The notes under the pieces are model-generated. The model ran no database searches and was not told where the DNA came from. It saw only the letters and a program-made list of their open reading frames with translations. 64,000 nucleotides of DNA. Source: Mytilus galloprovincialis (Eukaryota > Mollusca > Bivalvia > Mytilida > Mytilidae). How positions within the stretch are numbered: the stretch's first letter is position 1; each line of letters starts with the position of its first letter. The stretch lies in assembly GCF_965363235.1 (NCBI RefSeq), contig NC_134844.1, forward strand, positions 14,924,646 through 14,988,645, read 5' to 3'. The position numbers and the translations under genes were made by a program. Below are positions 56,744 to 64,000 of this stretch, piece by piece.

Positions 56744-59702
56744 CGGCGTCCGAATACTTTTAGTTTTCGCACTCTAACTTTAGTAAAAGTGAATAGAAAT
56801 CTATGAAATTTTAACACAAGGTTTATGACCATAAAAGGAAGGTTGGTATTGATTTTGGGAGTTTTGGTCCCAACATTTTAGGAATAAGGGGCCAAAAAGG
56901 GCCCAAATAAGCATTTTCTTGGTTTTCGCACCATAACTTTAGTTTAAGTTAATAGAAATCTATGAAATTTTGACGCAAGGTTTATGACCACAAAAGAAAG
57001 ATTGGGATTGATTTTGGGAGTTTTGGTTTCAATAGTTTAGGAATAAGGGGCCAATAAAGGGCCCAAATAAGCATTTTTCTTGGTTTTTGCACAATAACCT
57101 TAGGTTAAGTAAATGGAAATCTATGAAATTTAAACACAATGTTTATGACCACAAAAGGAAGGTTGGTATTTATTTTGGGAGTTTAGGACCCAACAGATTA
57201 GGAATTAGGGGCCAAAAAGGGACCCAAATAAGCATTTTTCTTGGTTTTCGCACTATAATGTTAGTATAAGTAAATACAAATCTATGAAATTTAAACACAA
57301 GGCTTATGACCATAAAAGGAAGGTTGGTATTGATTTTGGGAGTTTTGGTCCCAACAGTTTAGGAAAAAGGGGCCCAAAGGGTCCAAAATTAAACTTTGTT
57401 TGATTTCATCAAAATTGAATAATTGGGGTTCTTTGATATGCCGAATCTAACTGTATATGTAGATTCTCAACTTTTGGTCCCGTTTTCAAATTGGTCTACA
57501 TTAAGGTCCAAAGGGTCCAAAATTAAACTTAGTTTGATTTTGACAAAAAATGAATCGGTTGGGTTCTTTGATATGTTGAATCTAAAAATGTACTTAGATT
57601 CTTGATTATTGAAGTTTTTTTGGTCCAGTTTTCAAATTGGTCTACATTAAGGTCCAAAGGGTCCAAAATTAAACTTTGTTTGATTTCATCAAAAATTGAA
57701 TCCTTGGGGTTCTTTGATATGCCAAATCTAACTGTGTATGTAGATTCTTCATTTTTGGTCCTGTTTTCAAATTTCAAATTCTACATTAAAGTCCAAAGGG
57801 TCCAAAATTAAACTAAGTTTGATTTTAACAAAAATTGAATTCTTGGGCCTCTTTGATATGCTGAATCTAAACATGTACTTAGATTTTTGATTATGGGCCC
57901 AGTTTTCAAGTTGGTCCAAATCAGGATCTAAAATTATTATATTAAGTATTGTGCAATAGCAAGTCTTTTCAATTGCACAGTATTGTGCAATGGCAAGAAA
58001 TATCTAATTGCACAATATTGTGAAATAGCAAATTTTTTTTTAATTAGAGTTATCTTTCTTTGTCCAGAATAGTAAGCAAGAAATATCCTATTTGTGCAAT
58101 AGCAAGAATTTTTTTTAATTGGAGTTATCTTTCTTTGTCCAGAATCAACTTAAATCTTTGTTATATACAATATACAATGTATATACACTTTTTACTACCA
58201 ACTGATAAATTTAAATAATCTTTACCATTCAGTGATAACAAGCAGTTTTTTTACATCTTAATATTTTATGATGTATTTAAATGAGTAGTTATTGTTGCAA
58301 ACTCCATTAGAAATTTGAATTGATATCAGTTTTGAAAAAGGGAAACGGGGATGTGAAAAAAAAGGGGGGGGTTAAATTTTTCTCATTTCAGATTTCATAA
58401 ATAAAAAGAAAATTTCTTCAAACATTTTTTTGAGAGGATTAATATTCAACAGCATAGTGATTTGCTCAAAGGCAAAAAAAACCTTTTAAGTTCATTAGAC
58501 CACATTCATTCTGTGTCAGAAACCTATGCTGTGTCAACTATTTAATTTTAGATTTAAAAAGTTTGAAGAAGAAATCTTTAATTGATTTGTAAAATCTTGG
58601 CATTTGTTTTGTGTAAAAAAAAACCATGTAATGTCAAAAATTTGATCACAATCCAAATTCAGAGCTGTATCATGCTTGAATGTTTTGTCCATACTTGCCC
58701 CAACTGTTCAGGGTTCGACCTCTGCGGTCGTATAAAGCTGCGCCCTGCGGAGCACCTGGTTCAAATTTGATTTCAGCTTCTACGCATGTTGAAAACTGAC
58801 ATTTAAATTTGTTTAACTATATGGTTGTTTATTTGTTTGTCCAATAGATATAAAAAGATGTGGTATGAGTGCCAATGATACAACTCTCCATCCAAGTCAC
58901 AATTTTGTAAAAGAAAACCATTATAGGTCAAAGTAGTCCTAGCCACAGAGCCTTGGCTCACACTGAACAGCAAGCTGTAAAGGACCCCAAAAATTACTAG
59001 TGTAAAACCATTCAAAAGTGAAAACCAACTGTCTAATCTATTTAAAATAGAAGGAGAAACAGTTATGAACCACATCAACAAACGGCAAGTATGATTTGCA
59101 ATTTCTCAAGTTTATTTCAACAGATCTTTTTAAAAAGAACCATTTTCTCTCATTACTTTTATTCAGAATTTACTTTGTATTGTTTATATTGAAGGCAACA
59201 TAAATTATATTTGTTTGCATTGTGAAAATTTTGCTTAGTCATGTGACTTTAGTGAAAAATCAGCGATGCTAAATAAACTTATGGGAATCCAAGGTGTCCG
59301 TCACTGATTCCAGTGGATGCCATTTTGGCCCAAATACAGTGTAATACAGTATAAACACAATCTGCCGTTTGTTGTTGACAATTTTGATGATATAAATTAT
59401 TTGTTCATATTTAATGTTATTTGATTTGCCAAAAAAAGAAAAATCTAATCTTTTATGGCAGTTTTAACAAAATTCAATATATACTGTTATGTAACAGATT
59501 TTATGTTGTATGATTAAATTTATATTTTATTTCCAGGCTTGTTGGGTTTTAAAACATTTTTGTGAGTTGAAATTTAAAAATGAGAACAATTTGCGACAAG
59601 CATTAGAATTGACGCGGAATGCTTTATGTAGTGATAAAGATTTACCAGTACGGGTAGAAGCAGCTATAGCTTTACAGATGTTAATTACAGAACAAGAAAA
59701 AG
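40277..59702 (+). CDS. IPO7: Importin-7/8 family nuclear import receptor, N-terminal half
   Basis: Fourteen exons join in frame to 531 codons: 40277-40360, 42039-42120, 44204-44360, 44711-44869, 45608-45764, 46964-47053, 48202-48296, 48785-48855, 53966-54068, 54624-54669, 55188-55287, 55661-55854, 56531-56620, 59537-59702. All introns are GT-AG. The protein starts [20 protein letters not shown]. Residues about 20-100 form the importin-beta N-terminal domain ([20 protein letters not shown]). HEAT repeats follow, with family hallmarks [58 protein letters not shown] and [11 protein letters not shown]. The family binds RanGTP and carries ribosomal proteins, histone H1 and signalling proteins into the nucleus. 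The usual length is about 1040 residues, so the gene continues past the right edge. The next exon (expected to continue AKEY) was not found by 64000. Invertebrates usually have one gene for the vertebrate IPO7/IPO8 pair. Its introns hold twelve snoRNA-like sequences. Confidence 0.95.
40795..40872 (+). repeat. SINE-like fragment, importin intron 1
   Basis: AAGATGTGGTAGACGTGCCA, then GGTAACTCTCCATCTAAGTC: a diverged copy of the common family. Confidence 0.55.
41042..41187. mobile_element. MITE with CAG...CTG termini, importin intron 1
   Basis: The left end is CAGTGGCTGATCCAG; the right part has GGCTGGATCCACCTCTG. The flanks TTATT and TTATA fit a slightly decayed 5-bp target duplication. It is related to the element at 6611. 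Confidence 0.6.
41325..41455 (-). repeat. SINE-like mussel repeat, importin intron 1
   Basis: GTTGTTCGGCGTGAGCCAAGG, GGCCGTACATTGACC, then GTTGTCTCATTGGCACTCAT and CACATCTTCC: a well-preserved minus-strand copy. Confidence 0.65.
41703..41866. repeat. Long palindrome in importin intron 1
   Basis: The arms of about 75 bp are imperfect complements: AAATAGTACAAAACTGTAGT on the left faces ACTACAGTTTTGTACTATTT on the right, and the inner GCAGAAAACTTTTGCAAAA faces TTTTGCAAAAGTTTTCTGC. The loop is short. The transcript would form a long hairpin. It may be a MITE; no target duplication was established. Confidence 0.75.
42156..42401. mobile_element. MITE, GGCC ends, 3-bp TSD, copy 1
   Basis: The ends are GGCCATAAAAAAGAATATTT and AAATATTTTTAAGTGTGGCC. 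Further in, TTTGCCCTAACCCTACC faces GGTAGGGTTTGGGCAAA. AAG flanks both sides (42153-42155 and 42402-42404). It is 246 bp, non-coding, in importin intron 2. Confidence 0.8.
42765..44010. mobile_element. TIR element, CAGGGATCTCCATGG ends, importin intron 2
   Basis: CAGGGATCTCCATGG and CCATGGAGATCCCTG are perfect 15-bp TIRs. TATAC flanks both ends (42760-42764 and 44011-44015). CAGGG ends resemble hAT elements, but those make 8-bp duplications, so the class is open. Near its right end is an array of 21-22 bp units at 43879-43978 (GATGGCGCAAGAC and TTTAACGATGGCG). It is non-coding. Confidence 0.75.
43879..43978. repeat. ~21-bp tandem array, GATGGCG core
   Basis: About five units of AACGATGGCGCAAGACAATTT with small changes lie inside the 42765-44010 element, next to its right TIR. 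Confidence 0.85.
45171..45510 (+). repeat. SINE-like repeat split by a MITE, importin intron 4
   Basis: The left part ends at ACAACTCTCCA (45214). The right part resumes at CCATCCAAGTCACAATTT (45472). Intact copies elsewhere read ACTCTCCATCCAAGTCACAA, so the MITE boundaries and a 3-bp CCA duplication are exact. Confidence 0.85.
45215..45471. mobile_element. MITE, GGCC ends, 3-bp TSD, copy 2
   Basis: It begins GGCCACACTTAAAAATATTT and ends ATTTATTATGGCC. Inner GGTTTGCCCAAACCCTACCC faces GTTTGGGCAAAC. CCA is duplicated at 45212-45214 and 45472-45474. Same family as 42156, in inverted orientation. Confidence 0.85.
46016..46126 (+). ncRNA. C/D-box snoRNA-like, importin intron 5
   Basis: The terminal stem ACATCA pairs with TGGTGT (one G-U). 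C box ATGATGA is at 46023-46029 and D box CTGA at 46117-46120. Internal D' CTGA is at 46091-46094 and C' GTGACGA at 46096-46102. An internal hairpin (GACAGT with ACTGTC) lies before D'. The sequence before D, TTTGTCGTAGTG, would be the guide. It is 111 nt, and the same length and boxes recur in intron 6. It is on the long side for a C/D RNA, and no target was identified. Confidence 0.6.
47172..47282 (+). ncRNA. C/D-box snoRNA-like, importin intron 6
   Basis: Paralogue of the intron 5 copy, also 111 nt. Terminal stem ACATCA with TGGTGT, C box ATGATGA at 47179-47185, D box CTGA at 47273-47276. D' is CTGT and C' GTGAAGA. The 12 bases before D are identical to the intron 5 copy (TTTGTCGTAGTG), while other parts differ. 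That pattern suggests selection on the guide. Confidence 0.6.
47303..47362 (+). repeat. SINE-like fragment, importin intron 6
   Basis: GAAGATGTGGTATGATTGCC, then ACTCACCAGAGACCAATAC. It begins about 20 bp after the C/D-like RNA. Confidence 0.55.
48904..48976. repeat. Two-copy tandem repeat, ~37 bp
   Basis: AAAAAAACTTGATTCCTTTA and AAAAAAACTTGATTACTTTA are each followed by GCTAGACCCTACAGGG. Confidence 0.8.
49034..49162 (+). ncRNA. H/ACA snoRNA-like, intron 8 copy 1 (diverged)
   Basis: The lower stem TGACAA with TTGTCA and the pocket (GCGG and GGGTATA) match the other copies. The upper stem is ATGTCTGTG with CATAGATGT, which pairs throughout by means of G-U pairs although its sequence differs from the others. 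The second hairpin has upper stem CCATTGT with ACAGTGG and lower stem ACCT with AGGT; its pocket differs from the other copies. It ends ACA plus 3 nt. The H box is poor. Compensated stem changes support a real RNA. Confidence 0.65.
49482..49742. mobile_element. Foldback MITE in importin intron 8
   Basis: TTAATGCTGTTATCCTAATG on the left faces CATTAAGATAACAGCTTTAA on the right. Inner ATTAAGATTGTCATCTGC faces GCAGATGTCAATCTTGAT. Both arms are about 95 bp and imperfectly paired. Confidence 0.65.
50281..50405 (+). ncRNA. H/ACA snoRNA-like, intron 8 copy 2 (type A)
   Basis: Two hairpins and two boxes fit H/ACA rules. Hairpin 1: lower stem TGACAA/TTGTCA, pocket GCGG and GGGTATA, upper stem ACATCTTTG/CAAAGATGT. 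H box ACATGA starts 16 nt after the upper stem. Hairpin 2: lower stem CAC-CTGTA/TACAG-GTG, pocket GTTCAAC and TAGAAG, upper stem CATTGTAA/TTATAATG with a 4-nt loop. ACA starts 16 nt after that stem and lies 3 nt from the inferred 3' end. It is 125 nt, on the sense strand of the host intron, as for animal intronic snoRNAs. No rRNA or snRNA target was identified. Confidence 0.78.
50915..51045 (+). ncRNA. H/ACA snoRNA-like, intron 8 copy 3 (type B)
   Basis: Hairpin 1 and both boxes match copy 2. The second hairpin's apical loop is 6 nt longer (131 nt in all) and its pocket reads GTACAAT and TAGAAT, so its guide differs slightly. It ends TGTGACACAC. Confidence 0.75.
51616..51740 (+). ncRNA. H/ACA snoRNA-like, intron 8 copy 4 (type C)
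   Basis: Same structure as copy 2. The 3' pocket side is TAGAAT instead of TAGAAG. 125 nt. Confidence 0.76.
51978..52102 (+). ncRNA. H/ACA snoRNA-like, intron 8 copy 5 (type A)
   Basis: Essentially copy 2, shifted by 1697 bp with its flanks. Pocket GTTCAAC and TAGAAG. 125 nt. Confidence 0.77.
52596..52720 (+). ncRNA. H/ACA snoRNA-like, intron 8 copy 6 (type B)
   Basis: Counterpart of copy 3, shifted by 1681 bp. It lacks the extra loop bases of copy 3 and keeps the 3' pocket TAGAAT and the end TGTGACACAC. Confidence 0.75.
53300..53424 (+). ncRNA. H/ACA snoRNA-like, intron 8 copy 7 (type C)
   Basis: Counterpart of copy 4, shifted by 1684 bp. The second pocket reads GTTCTAC and TAGAAT. Confidence 0.75.
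53662..53786 (+). ncRNA. H/ACA snoRNA-like, intron 8 copy 8 (type A)
   Basis: Counterpart of copies 2 and 5, shifted by 1684 bp from copy 5. The duplicated block stops shortly after it, about 180 bp before exon 9. Confidence 0.77.
55061..55176 (+). pseudogene. Two decayed copies of the exon 11 splice acceptor region
   Basis: Importin exon 11 begins at 55188 after TTTTCAG and reads ACTTTAATTCAAGAAGTTTT. Two diverged tandem copies precede it, at about 55061-55110 (TTTTCAGACTTTTAATATAA) and 55116-55165 (TCTTCAAACTTTAATATTAA), both with GAAGTTTTATTTCCT. Spacing is about 57-60 bp. The first keeps an AG acceptor but its frame is broken; the second has lost the acceptor. They look like short local duplications of the exon's 5' end and are probably spliced out. 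Confidence 0.75.
56326..56455 (+). ncRNA. Second H/ACA-like snoRNA, importin intron 12
   Basis: Hairpin 1 has lower stem GCATTG/CAATGC. H box AAATCA is at 56384-56389. Hairpin 2 has upper stem GGTGTCC/GGATGCC topped by ACTG/CAGT, pocket AATCCAA and ATTTTGG, and a short lower stem TGGG/CCCA. ACA at 56450-56452 lies 14 nt after the upper stem and is followed by 3 nt. A copy sits in intron 13. The upper part of hairpin 1 is less certain. Confidence 0.58.
56646..58736. mobile_element. TIR element with tandem arrays, importin intron 13
   Basis: TTTATACGACCGCA (56646-56659) is complementary to TGCGGTCGTATAAA (58723-58736). Near the left end is a GTC microsatellite (about 56708-56743). Then come about four units of ~115-120 bp (GAATAAGGGGCC, AAATCTATGAAATTT) and about four units of ~115 bp (GGTCCAAAGGGTCCAAAATT, TCTTTGATATGC). 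Short AATTGCACAATATTG-type repeats follow near 57940-58020. Frames of 60-108 codons in the arrays are incidental. A second copy starts at 60165. Confidence 0.7.
58852..59065 (+). repeat. SINE-like mussel repeat, importin intron 13
   Basis: AAAGATGTGGTATGAGTGCC, CATCCAAGTCACAATTTTGT, CTTGGCTCACACTGAACAGC and AAAATTACTAGTGTAAAACC: one of the fullest copies of this subtype. Confidence 0.65.
59216..59341 (+). ncRNA. Second H/ACA-like snoRNA, importin intron 13
   Basis: Paralogue of the intron 12 copy. The lower stem is GCATTG/CGATGC, where the changed base still pairs as G-U. H box AAATAA is at 59271-59276. Hairpin 2 and its pocket (AATCCAA and ATTTTGG) are identical, and ACA is at 59336-59338. 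About 40 bp of upstream flank is also partly shared (AACATAAATT). Confidence 0.58.
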
Positions 59703-61249
59703 GTATGGGTATTTTCTGTTATAACATAGAAGGTTAGATGTTATGAGTTACTCTCAAGTGTTTGACCTTTTGGTTATGTCTGATATTTCTGGCAAAATCC
59801 ATCATGTTGACCCAGTTCTGTTCTGTTAAACTATGGGATTGCATGTAAGTTTCTGATTGAAATAATCACTTCTTTTGAGGTAACTTTCAGCATCCCATAC
59901 AACACTTAAAAGTTGTCAAGTCTGGTGGTTAATCAAAACATGCTTATATCATATGAATTATGAAGAGTAGTAAATGTAAGGTTAAATGTGTCTTAATTGA
60001 TAGTTCTCACTTGACAGGTTTTCTTGTAGTACTAAATACTACATGGTCAGCAGAATTTTTTTTTATCTATTTTCATTTGATATGATAAAAAACCTTATTA
60101 AGTTAGCATACACCGTTCATTAATATTCTTATGATGCTAATATTAATTTTATGTTGATTTATTTTTATACGACCGCAAAAATTTTAATTTTTTGGTCGTA
60201 TATTGCTATCACGTTGGCGTCGTCGTCGTCCGAATACTTTTAGTTTTCGCACTCTTACTTTAGTAAAAGTTAATAGAAATCATTGAAATTTTAACACAAG
60301 GTTTATGACCACAAAAGGAAGGTTGGGATTGATTTTGGGAATTTTGGTCCCAACATTTTAGGAATAAGGGGCCAAAAGGGTCCAAATAAGCATTTTCTTG
60401 GTTTTCGCACTATAACTTTAGTTTAAGTGAATAGAAATCTATGAAATTTTGACACAAGGTTTATGACCACAAAAGGAAGGTTGGGATTGATTTTGGGAGT
60501 TTTGGTCCCAACATTTTAGGAATAAGGGGCCAAAAAGGGCCCAAATAAGCATTTTCTTGGTTTTTGCATCATAACTTTAGTATAAGTAAATAGAAATCTA
60601 TGAAATTTAAACACAAGGTTTATGACCATAAAAGGAAGGTTGGGTTTGATTCTGGGAGTTTTGGTCCTCCTAACAGTTTAGGAATAAGGGGCCCAAAGGG
60701 TCCCAAAATTGAACTTTGTGTGATTTCATCAAAAATTGAATAATTGGGGTTCTTTGATATGCCGAATCTAACTATGTATGTAGATTCTTAATTTTTGGTC
60801 CCGTTTTCAAATTGGTCTACATTAAGGTTCAAAGGGTCCAAAATTAAACTTAGTTTGATTTTAACAAAAATTGAATCCTTGGGGTTCTTTGATATGCTGA
60901 GGGCTATTCCAGAAAAAAATGTATGGGGGGGTTGGAAGGCACTTTATTTTTATACCCATCACCCACTAAATTACATTTCATCATGGGACAACTACCCATA
61001 CAATTCATTTTCAGTTTGACCCCATTACCCATATAATTTTAAAAAGTATAAACTAGCTTTTTCAAGTTCACAAATTAGCAACCAAAATTATATGCATTTT
61101 GATACCAGAAAGTGGCTACAGTATATTGATGACAGTATATACATGATATATGTTAATAAGTTTTCAAATTCTTAAGTTTTTTTTGCACTTTTGACAATAT
61201 CAAATGTTTGATATAAATTATTGGTGACTTGGTTTTTTTGCGCCTGTCC

Positions 61250-61505
61250 CAAGTCAGGAGCCTCTGGTCTTTGTTAGTCTTGTATTATTTTAATTTGAGT
61301 TTCTTGTGTACAATTTGGATATTAGTATGGCGTTCATTATCACTGAACTAGTATATATTTGTTTAGGGGCCAGCTGAAGGACGCCTCCGGGTGCGGGATT
61401 TTCTCGTTACATTGAAGACCTGTTGGTGACCTTCTGCTGTTGTTTTTTCTATGGTCGGGTTGTTGTCTCTTTGATACATTCCCCATTTCCATTCTCAATT
61501 TTATT
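61250..61505 (+). repeat. Mussel repeat pair inside the transposon
   Basis: CCTGTCCCAAGTCAGGAGCC, then GGGGCCAGCTGAAGGACGCC, GGGTGCGGGATTTTCTCG and CTATGGTCGGGTTGTTGTCT. Same family as 24677 and 23465. Confidence 0.65.
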
Positions 61506-62185
61506 TCAAGCTTAACATTTTATATTTTGTCCTGATACTCTTGGCATTAAAAATAACTTTTATTGCAGATGTGTGCATAAATGTGTTATGTACTAGTTAC
61601 TGTCAGTGTCATGAAAATAAACAACTGTATATAAAACTATCATATTGCATTTATTATTTAAAACAGTGTATGAGTAACCTCTAAATGTTTTTTTGTATTG
61701 CTGTTGTCTGATGTGATTTATTTAAAAGCTGTGGTATATTTTCATTAATTTCAAATGATTTAAGTGGTGTGGACCTTCTGCTCAAGGATTTGAGAAATAT
61801 TCAATTCAACTTTTATAAATTATTTTACTTGTGTTTTTAAATATTAAAATAGTCCTTGGAAACAGAGCAACATGTACCCCAAAAACATTGTTATCTCAAG
61901 TGCTCTGGAAGGGTAAGATCCCAACATGTGGCATCTGTCATATTGTTCAACATATGTATAAATTCAGTTACAAGTCTCATATGGAGGAGTTGGGTTTGTA
62001 CACTATAAGTTATCTCCCCTTGGATGCATTGGACCAGGATTAGTTTGACAGATGCACATCTTCAGGTGGTATAAGACAAATGCAAAGTTTCATTGATCAT
62101 ATATGGTTAAAGAATGGTACTTAAAAGCTTACATTCACAAACAGACCAAAGCACTGGGTGATTACTATATACATTCAAATATAAA
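61506..62185. other. Unassigned interior of the 60901 transposon
   Basis: AT-rich. A 70-codon frame at 61831-62043 has no family features. Confidence 0.3.
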
Positions 62186-62400
62186 AAAGAAGATGTGGTA
62201 TGATTGCCAATGAGACAACTATCCAAAAAAGTACAAAATGACACAGACATTAACACTTACAGGTCACCGTAGGGCCTTCAACAATGAGAAAATAGTCAGC
62301 TATAAAAGGCCCAGATAAGACAATGTAAAACAATTCAAACGAGAAAACTAACAGCCTTATTTATGTAAAAAAATGAACGAAAAACAACTTTGTCTGTAGG
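62186..62400 (+). repeat. SINE-like mussel repeat inside the transposon
   Basis: AAGAAGATGTGGTATGATTGCC, TAACACTTACAGGTCACCG, AGTCAGCTATAAAAGGCCC and CAAACGAGAAAACTAACAGC. Confidence 0.65.
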
Positions 62401-62673
62401 AAGTAATATGTTGACAATTAAAGTTTGGTTTTAAGTTTATTTTGTAAAATTGTGAAAGCCATCAAGATGAAAAACAGCAATAAAACAATTTCCATTTTTA
62501 TCTGGTAAACATGTGTATTGTAAACCCATGTAAATAAACCCATGAAACCTTATCTTCTGCTGTCAGATGTTAAATAATGTTGGATATTGTGTTAAACAAA
62601 TTTATTCAAATAAGTCATCTTCTTTTAGATTTCTGTTTTCTAGGTCCTTGTCTTCTAATTTAAGAATGTCAGC

Positions 62674-63254
62674 TCAATTGTTCTGTTGTCGTGTGTATGA
62701 AACATTGAACTTCTCAAGTACTTTTTTAAGTTCTATAACTGTCAGCTTCCCTAACAAACGATGTGAGAATGCTTTCTTAATTTCAGTCTTTTTCACTGAA
62801 TCCTCCTTTTTATCTTCCCTTTTCCTAATGTATGCCCTTATTTCATCAGAGCTGACCCCAATCAAATTCTCAACATTGGTGAAATCTCTTTCATTTGAGA
62901 ATAAAAGTCCGCAAATTTCCCTAATCCATTGGATTGTAGCCAGGAACAAACAGTGATAACATCCCACTGTTCTGCCATACTGTTTCCATGCGGTAAACAA
63001 TCTGGTAACCGAACATGTCATATCAGGGAGAACAGTTGAAAAAGAAATTCTGGAAACCAGTTACTTCTCTGACACTTCGTATCTCTCTCACTTTTAGGAG
63101 CACCGATATGCATATATAGTTCCATTCGAAACGCTCGGGCATTATCCAACGGATTTAACATGCGCAAAAAGTAAACAAAATTGCAGAATAAAACACGTTT
63201 TATATCGATATTTAAAGGTTCTATCAACTGAGATTTTCTTCTCTTTAGGTACAA
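62674..63254 (-). pseudogene. Unrecognised coding remnant inside the 60901 transposon
   Basis: Two adjacent minus-strand frames of 78 codons (63018-63254) and 115 codons (62674-63021) overlap by four bases and are in different frames. The first has NPLDNARAFRMELYMHIGAP; the second has TIQWIREICGLLFSNERDF, VSSDEIRAYIRKREDKKED and LTVIELKKVLEKFNV. The amino-acid composition looks protein-like rather than random. I do not recognise the family. It may be a transposase part or a captured gene piece. Confidence 0.4.
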
Positions 63255-64000
63255 CCACCCATCTAATTAAGTTATATAAGAGAACAACTACCCACACAAT
63301 TTCAATTCCTCCTCCCCCCATCACCCATGCAAAAAAAGATCAACTGCCGTCCAACACCCCCATACATTTTTTTCTGGAATAGCCCTGAATTTAAAAATGT
63401 ACTTAGATTTTTAATTATTGGCCTAGTTTTCAAGTTGGTCTAAATGGGGGTCCAAAATTAAACTTTGTTTGATTTCATCAAAAATTGAATAAATGGGTTC
63501 TTTGATATGCCAAATCTAACTGTGTATGTAGATTCTTAATTTTTGGTCCAGTTTTCAAATTGGTCTACATTAAGGTCCAAAGGGTCCAAAATTAAACTAA
63601 GTTTGATTTTAACAAAAATTAAATTCTTTGGCTTATTTGATATGCTTTATCTAAATATGTACTTTGATTTTTGATTATGGGCCCAGTTTTCAAGTTGGTC
63701 CAAATCAGGATTCCATATCAAGTATTGCGCAATAGCAAGAAATTTTCAATTGCACAGTATTGCACAATAGCAAGAAATATGTAATTGCACAATATTGTGC
63801 AATAGCAATTAATTTTCAATTGGAGTTATCTTTCTTTGTATAGAATAGTAGTTGATAATATATGTTGGAAATTTGCCAGACATGACTATGATGTCATTTT
63901 CTACTTTTATTTGCCAATAACTTTATGTAAATAACTTCATTGGAAATTTGCCAATATAAAATGTTGCTGATGAAGCTTTTTTTCCTTATCTTATCTAAAA

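Larger units (their letters stand above)
60901..63385. mobile_element. 2.5-kb TIR DNA transposon, GGGCTATTCCAG ends
   Basis: GGGCTATTCCAGAAAAAAAT on the left faces ATTTTTTTCTGGAATAGCCC on the right; the TIR continues through TGTATGGGGG for about 29 bp. TGA flanks both ends (60898-60900 and 63386-63388). The insertion splits a known tandem array, so the borders are exact. Inside are other repeats (61250-61505 and 62186-62400) and minus-strand frames at 62674-63254. The 3-bp TGA duplication would fit superfamilies with TNA-like targets, but the class is not assigned. Confidence 0.82.
60165..64000. mobile_element. Second copy of the arrayed TIR element, interrupted and cut by window edge
   Basis: It starts TTTATACGACCGCA near 60167, with a short GTC microsatellite and the same two tandem arrays as 56646-58736. 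The array is interrupted at 60900 by the 60901-63385 transposon and resumes at 63386. The right TIR is not reached before 64000. It lies in importin intron 14. Confidence 0.7.

Noticed and set aside
62567-62956. 129-codon plus-strand frame
   Set aside because: Serine- and phenylalanine-rich shadow of the more protein-like minus-strand frame at 62674-63021.

Overview
The window looks like nuclear DNA of a marine mussel, Mytilus or a close mytilid. It is AT-rich and intron-rich. It is full of short dispersed repeats that I recognise from mussel DNA: the AGATGTGGTATGATTGCCAA family, the family around GACGAAACGCGCGTC, and the family around GGGGCCAGCTGAAGGAC. Its host proteins are animal proteins. 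The species call rests on recalled repeat families and was not checked by a search.

Three host genes are supported. (1) A single-coding-exon DUF268-type membrane-anchored protein lies on the minus strand at 5.0-6.1 kb. (2) A VAMP8/endobrevin-like R-SNARE lies on the minus strand at 37.3-40.2 kb; three exons were found and the last was not. (3) An importin-7/8 gene runs on the plus strand from 40277 to the right edge; 14 exons encode the first 531 residues, about half of the usual length. The SNARE and importin start codons are only about 105 bp apart, head to head, so they probably share a promoter.

The importin gene also appears to be a dense snoRNA host, which I consider the main discovery here. 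Intron 8 carries eight copies of a two-hairpin RNA that fits the H/ACA box rules, and seven of them sit in a tandemly duplicated block with a period of about 1.69 kb. Introns 5 and 6 carry two copies of a C/D-box-like RNA of 111 nt each. Introns 12 and 13 carry two copies of a second H/ACA-like RNA. Vertebrate IPO7 also hosts an H/ACA snoRNA (SNORA23), so the host relationship may be ancient.

The rest is mostly repeats. From 9.9 to 22.0 kb there is a matryoshka of at least five layers. A LINE holds a TTAA-ended element. That element holds a second TTAA-ended family in two copies. The first of these copies holds a 5.3-kb element with CACTGTG ends, and that one holds a 2.4-kb element with CACGGCC ends. 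Several empty sites for these insertions are present in the same window, so the order can be read directly. Other repeats are a satellite of about 170 bp, a 44-bp satellite of about 32 copies, a second LINE fragment, many MITEs with readable target-site duplications, and a 2.5-kb TIR transposon with unrecognised coding remnants in importin intron 14.

No LTR element, rRNA gene, intact tRNA gene or CRISPR array was recognised.
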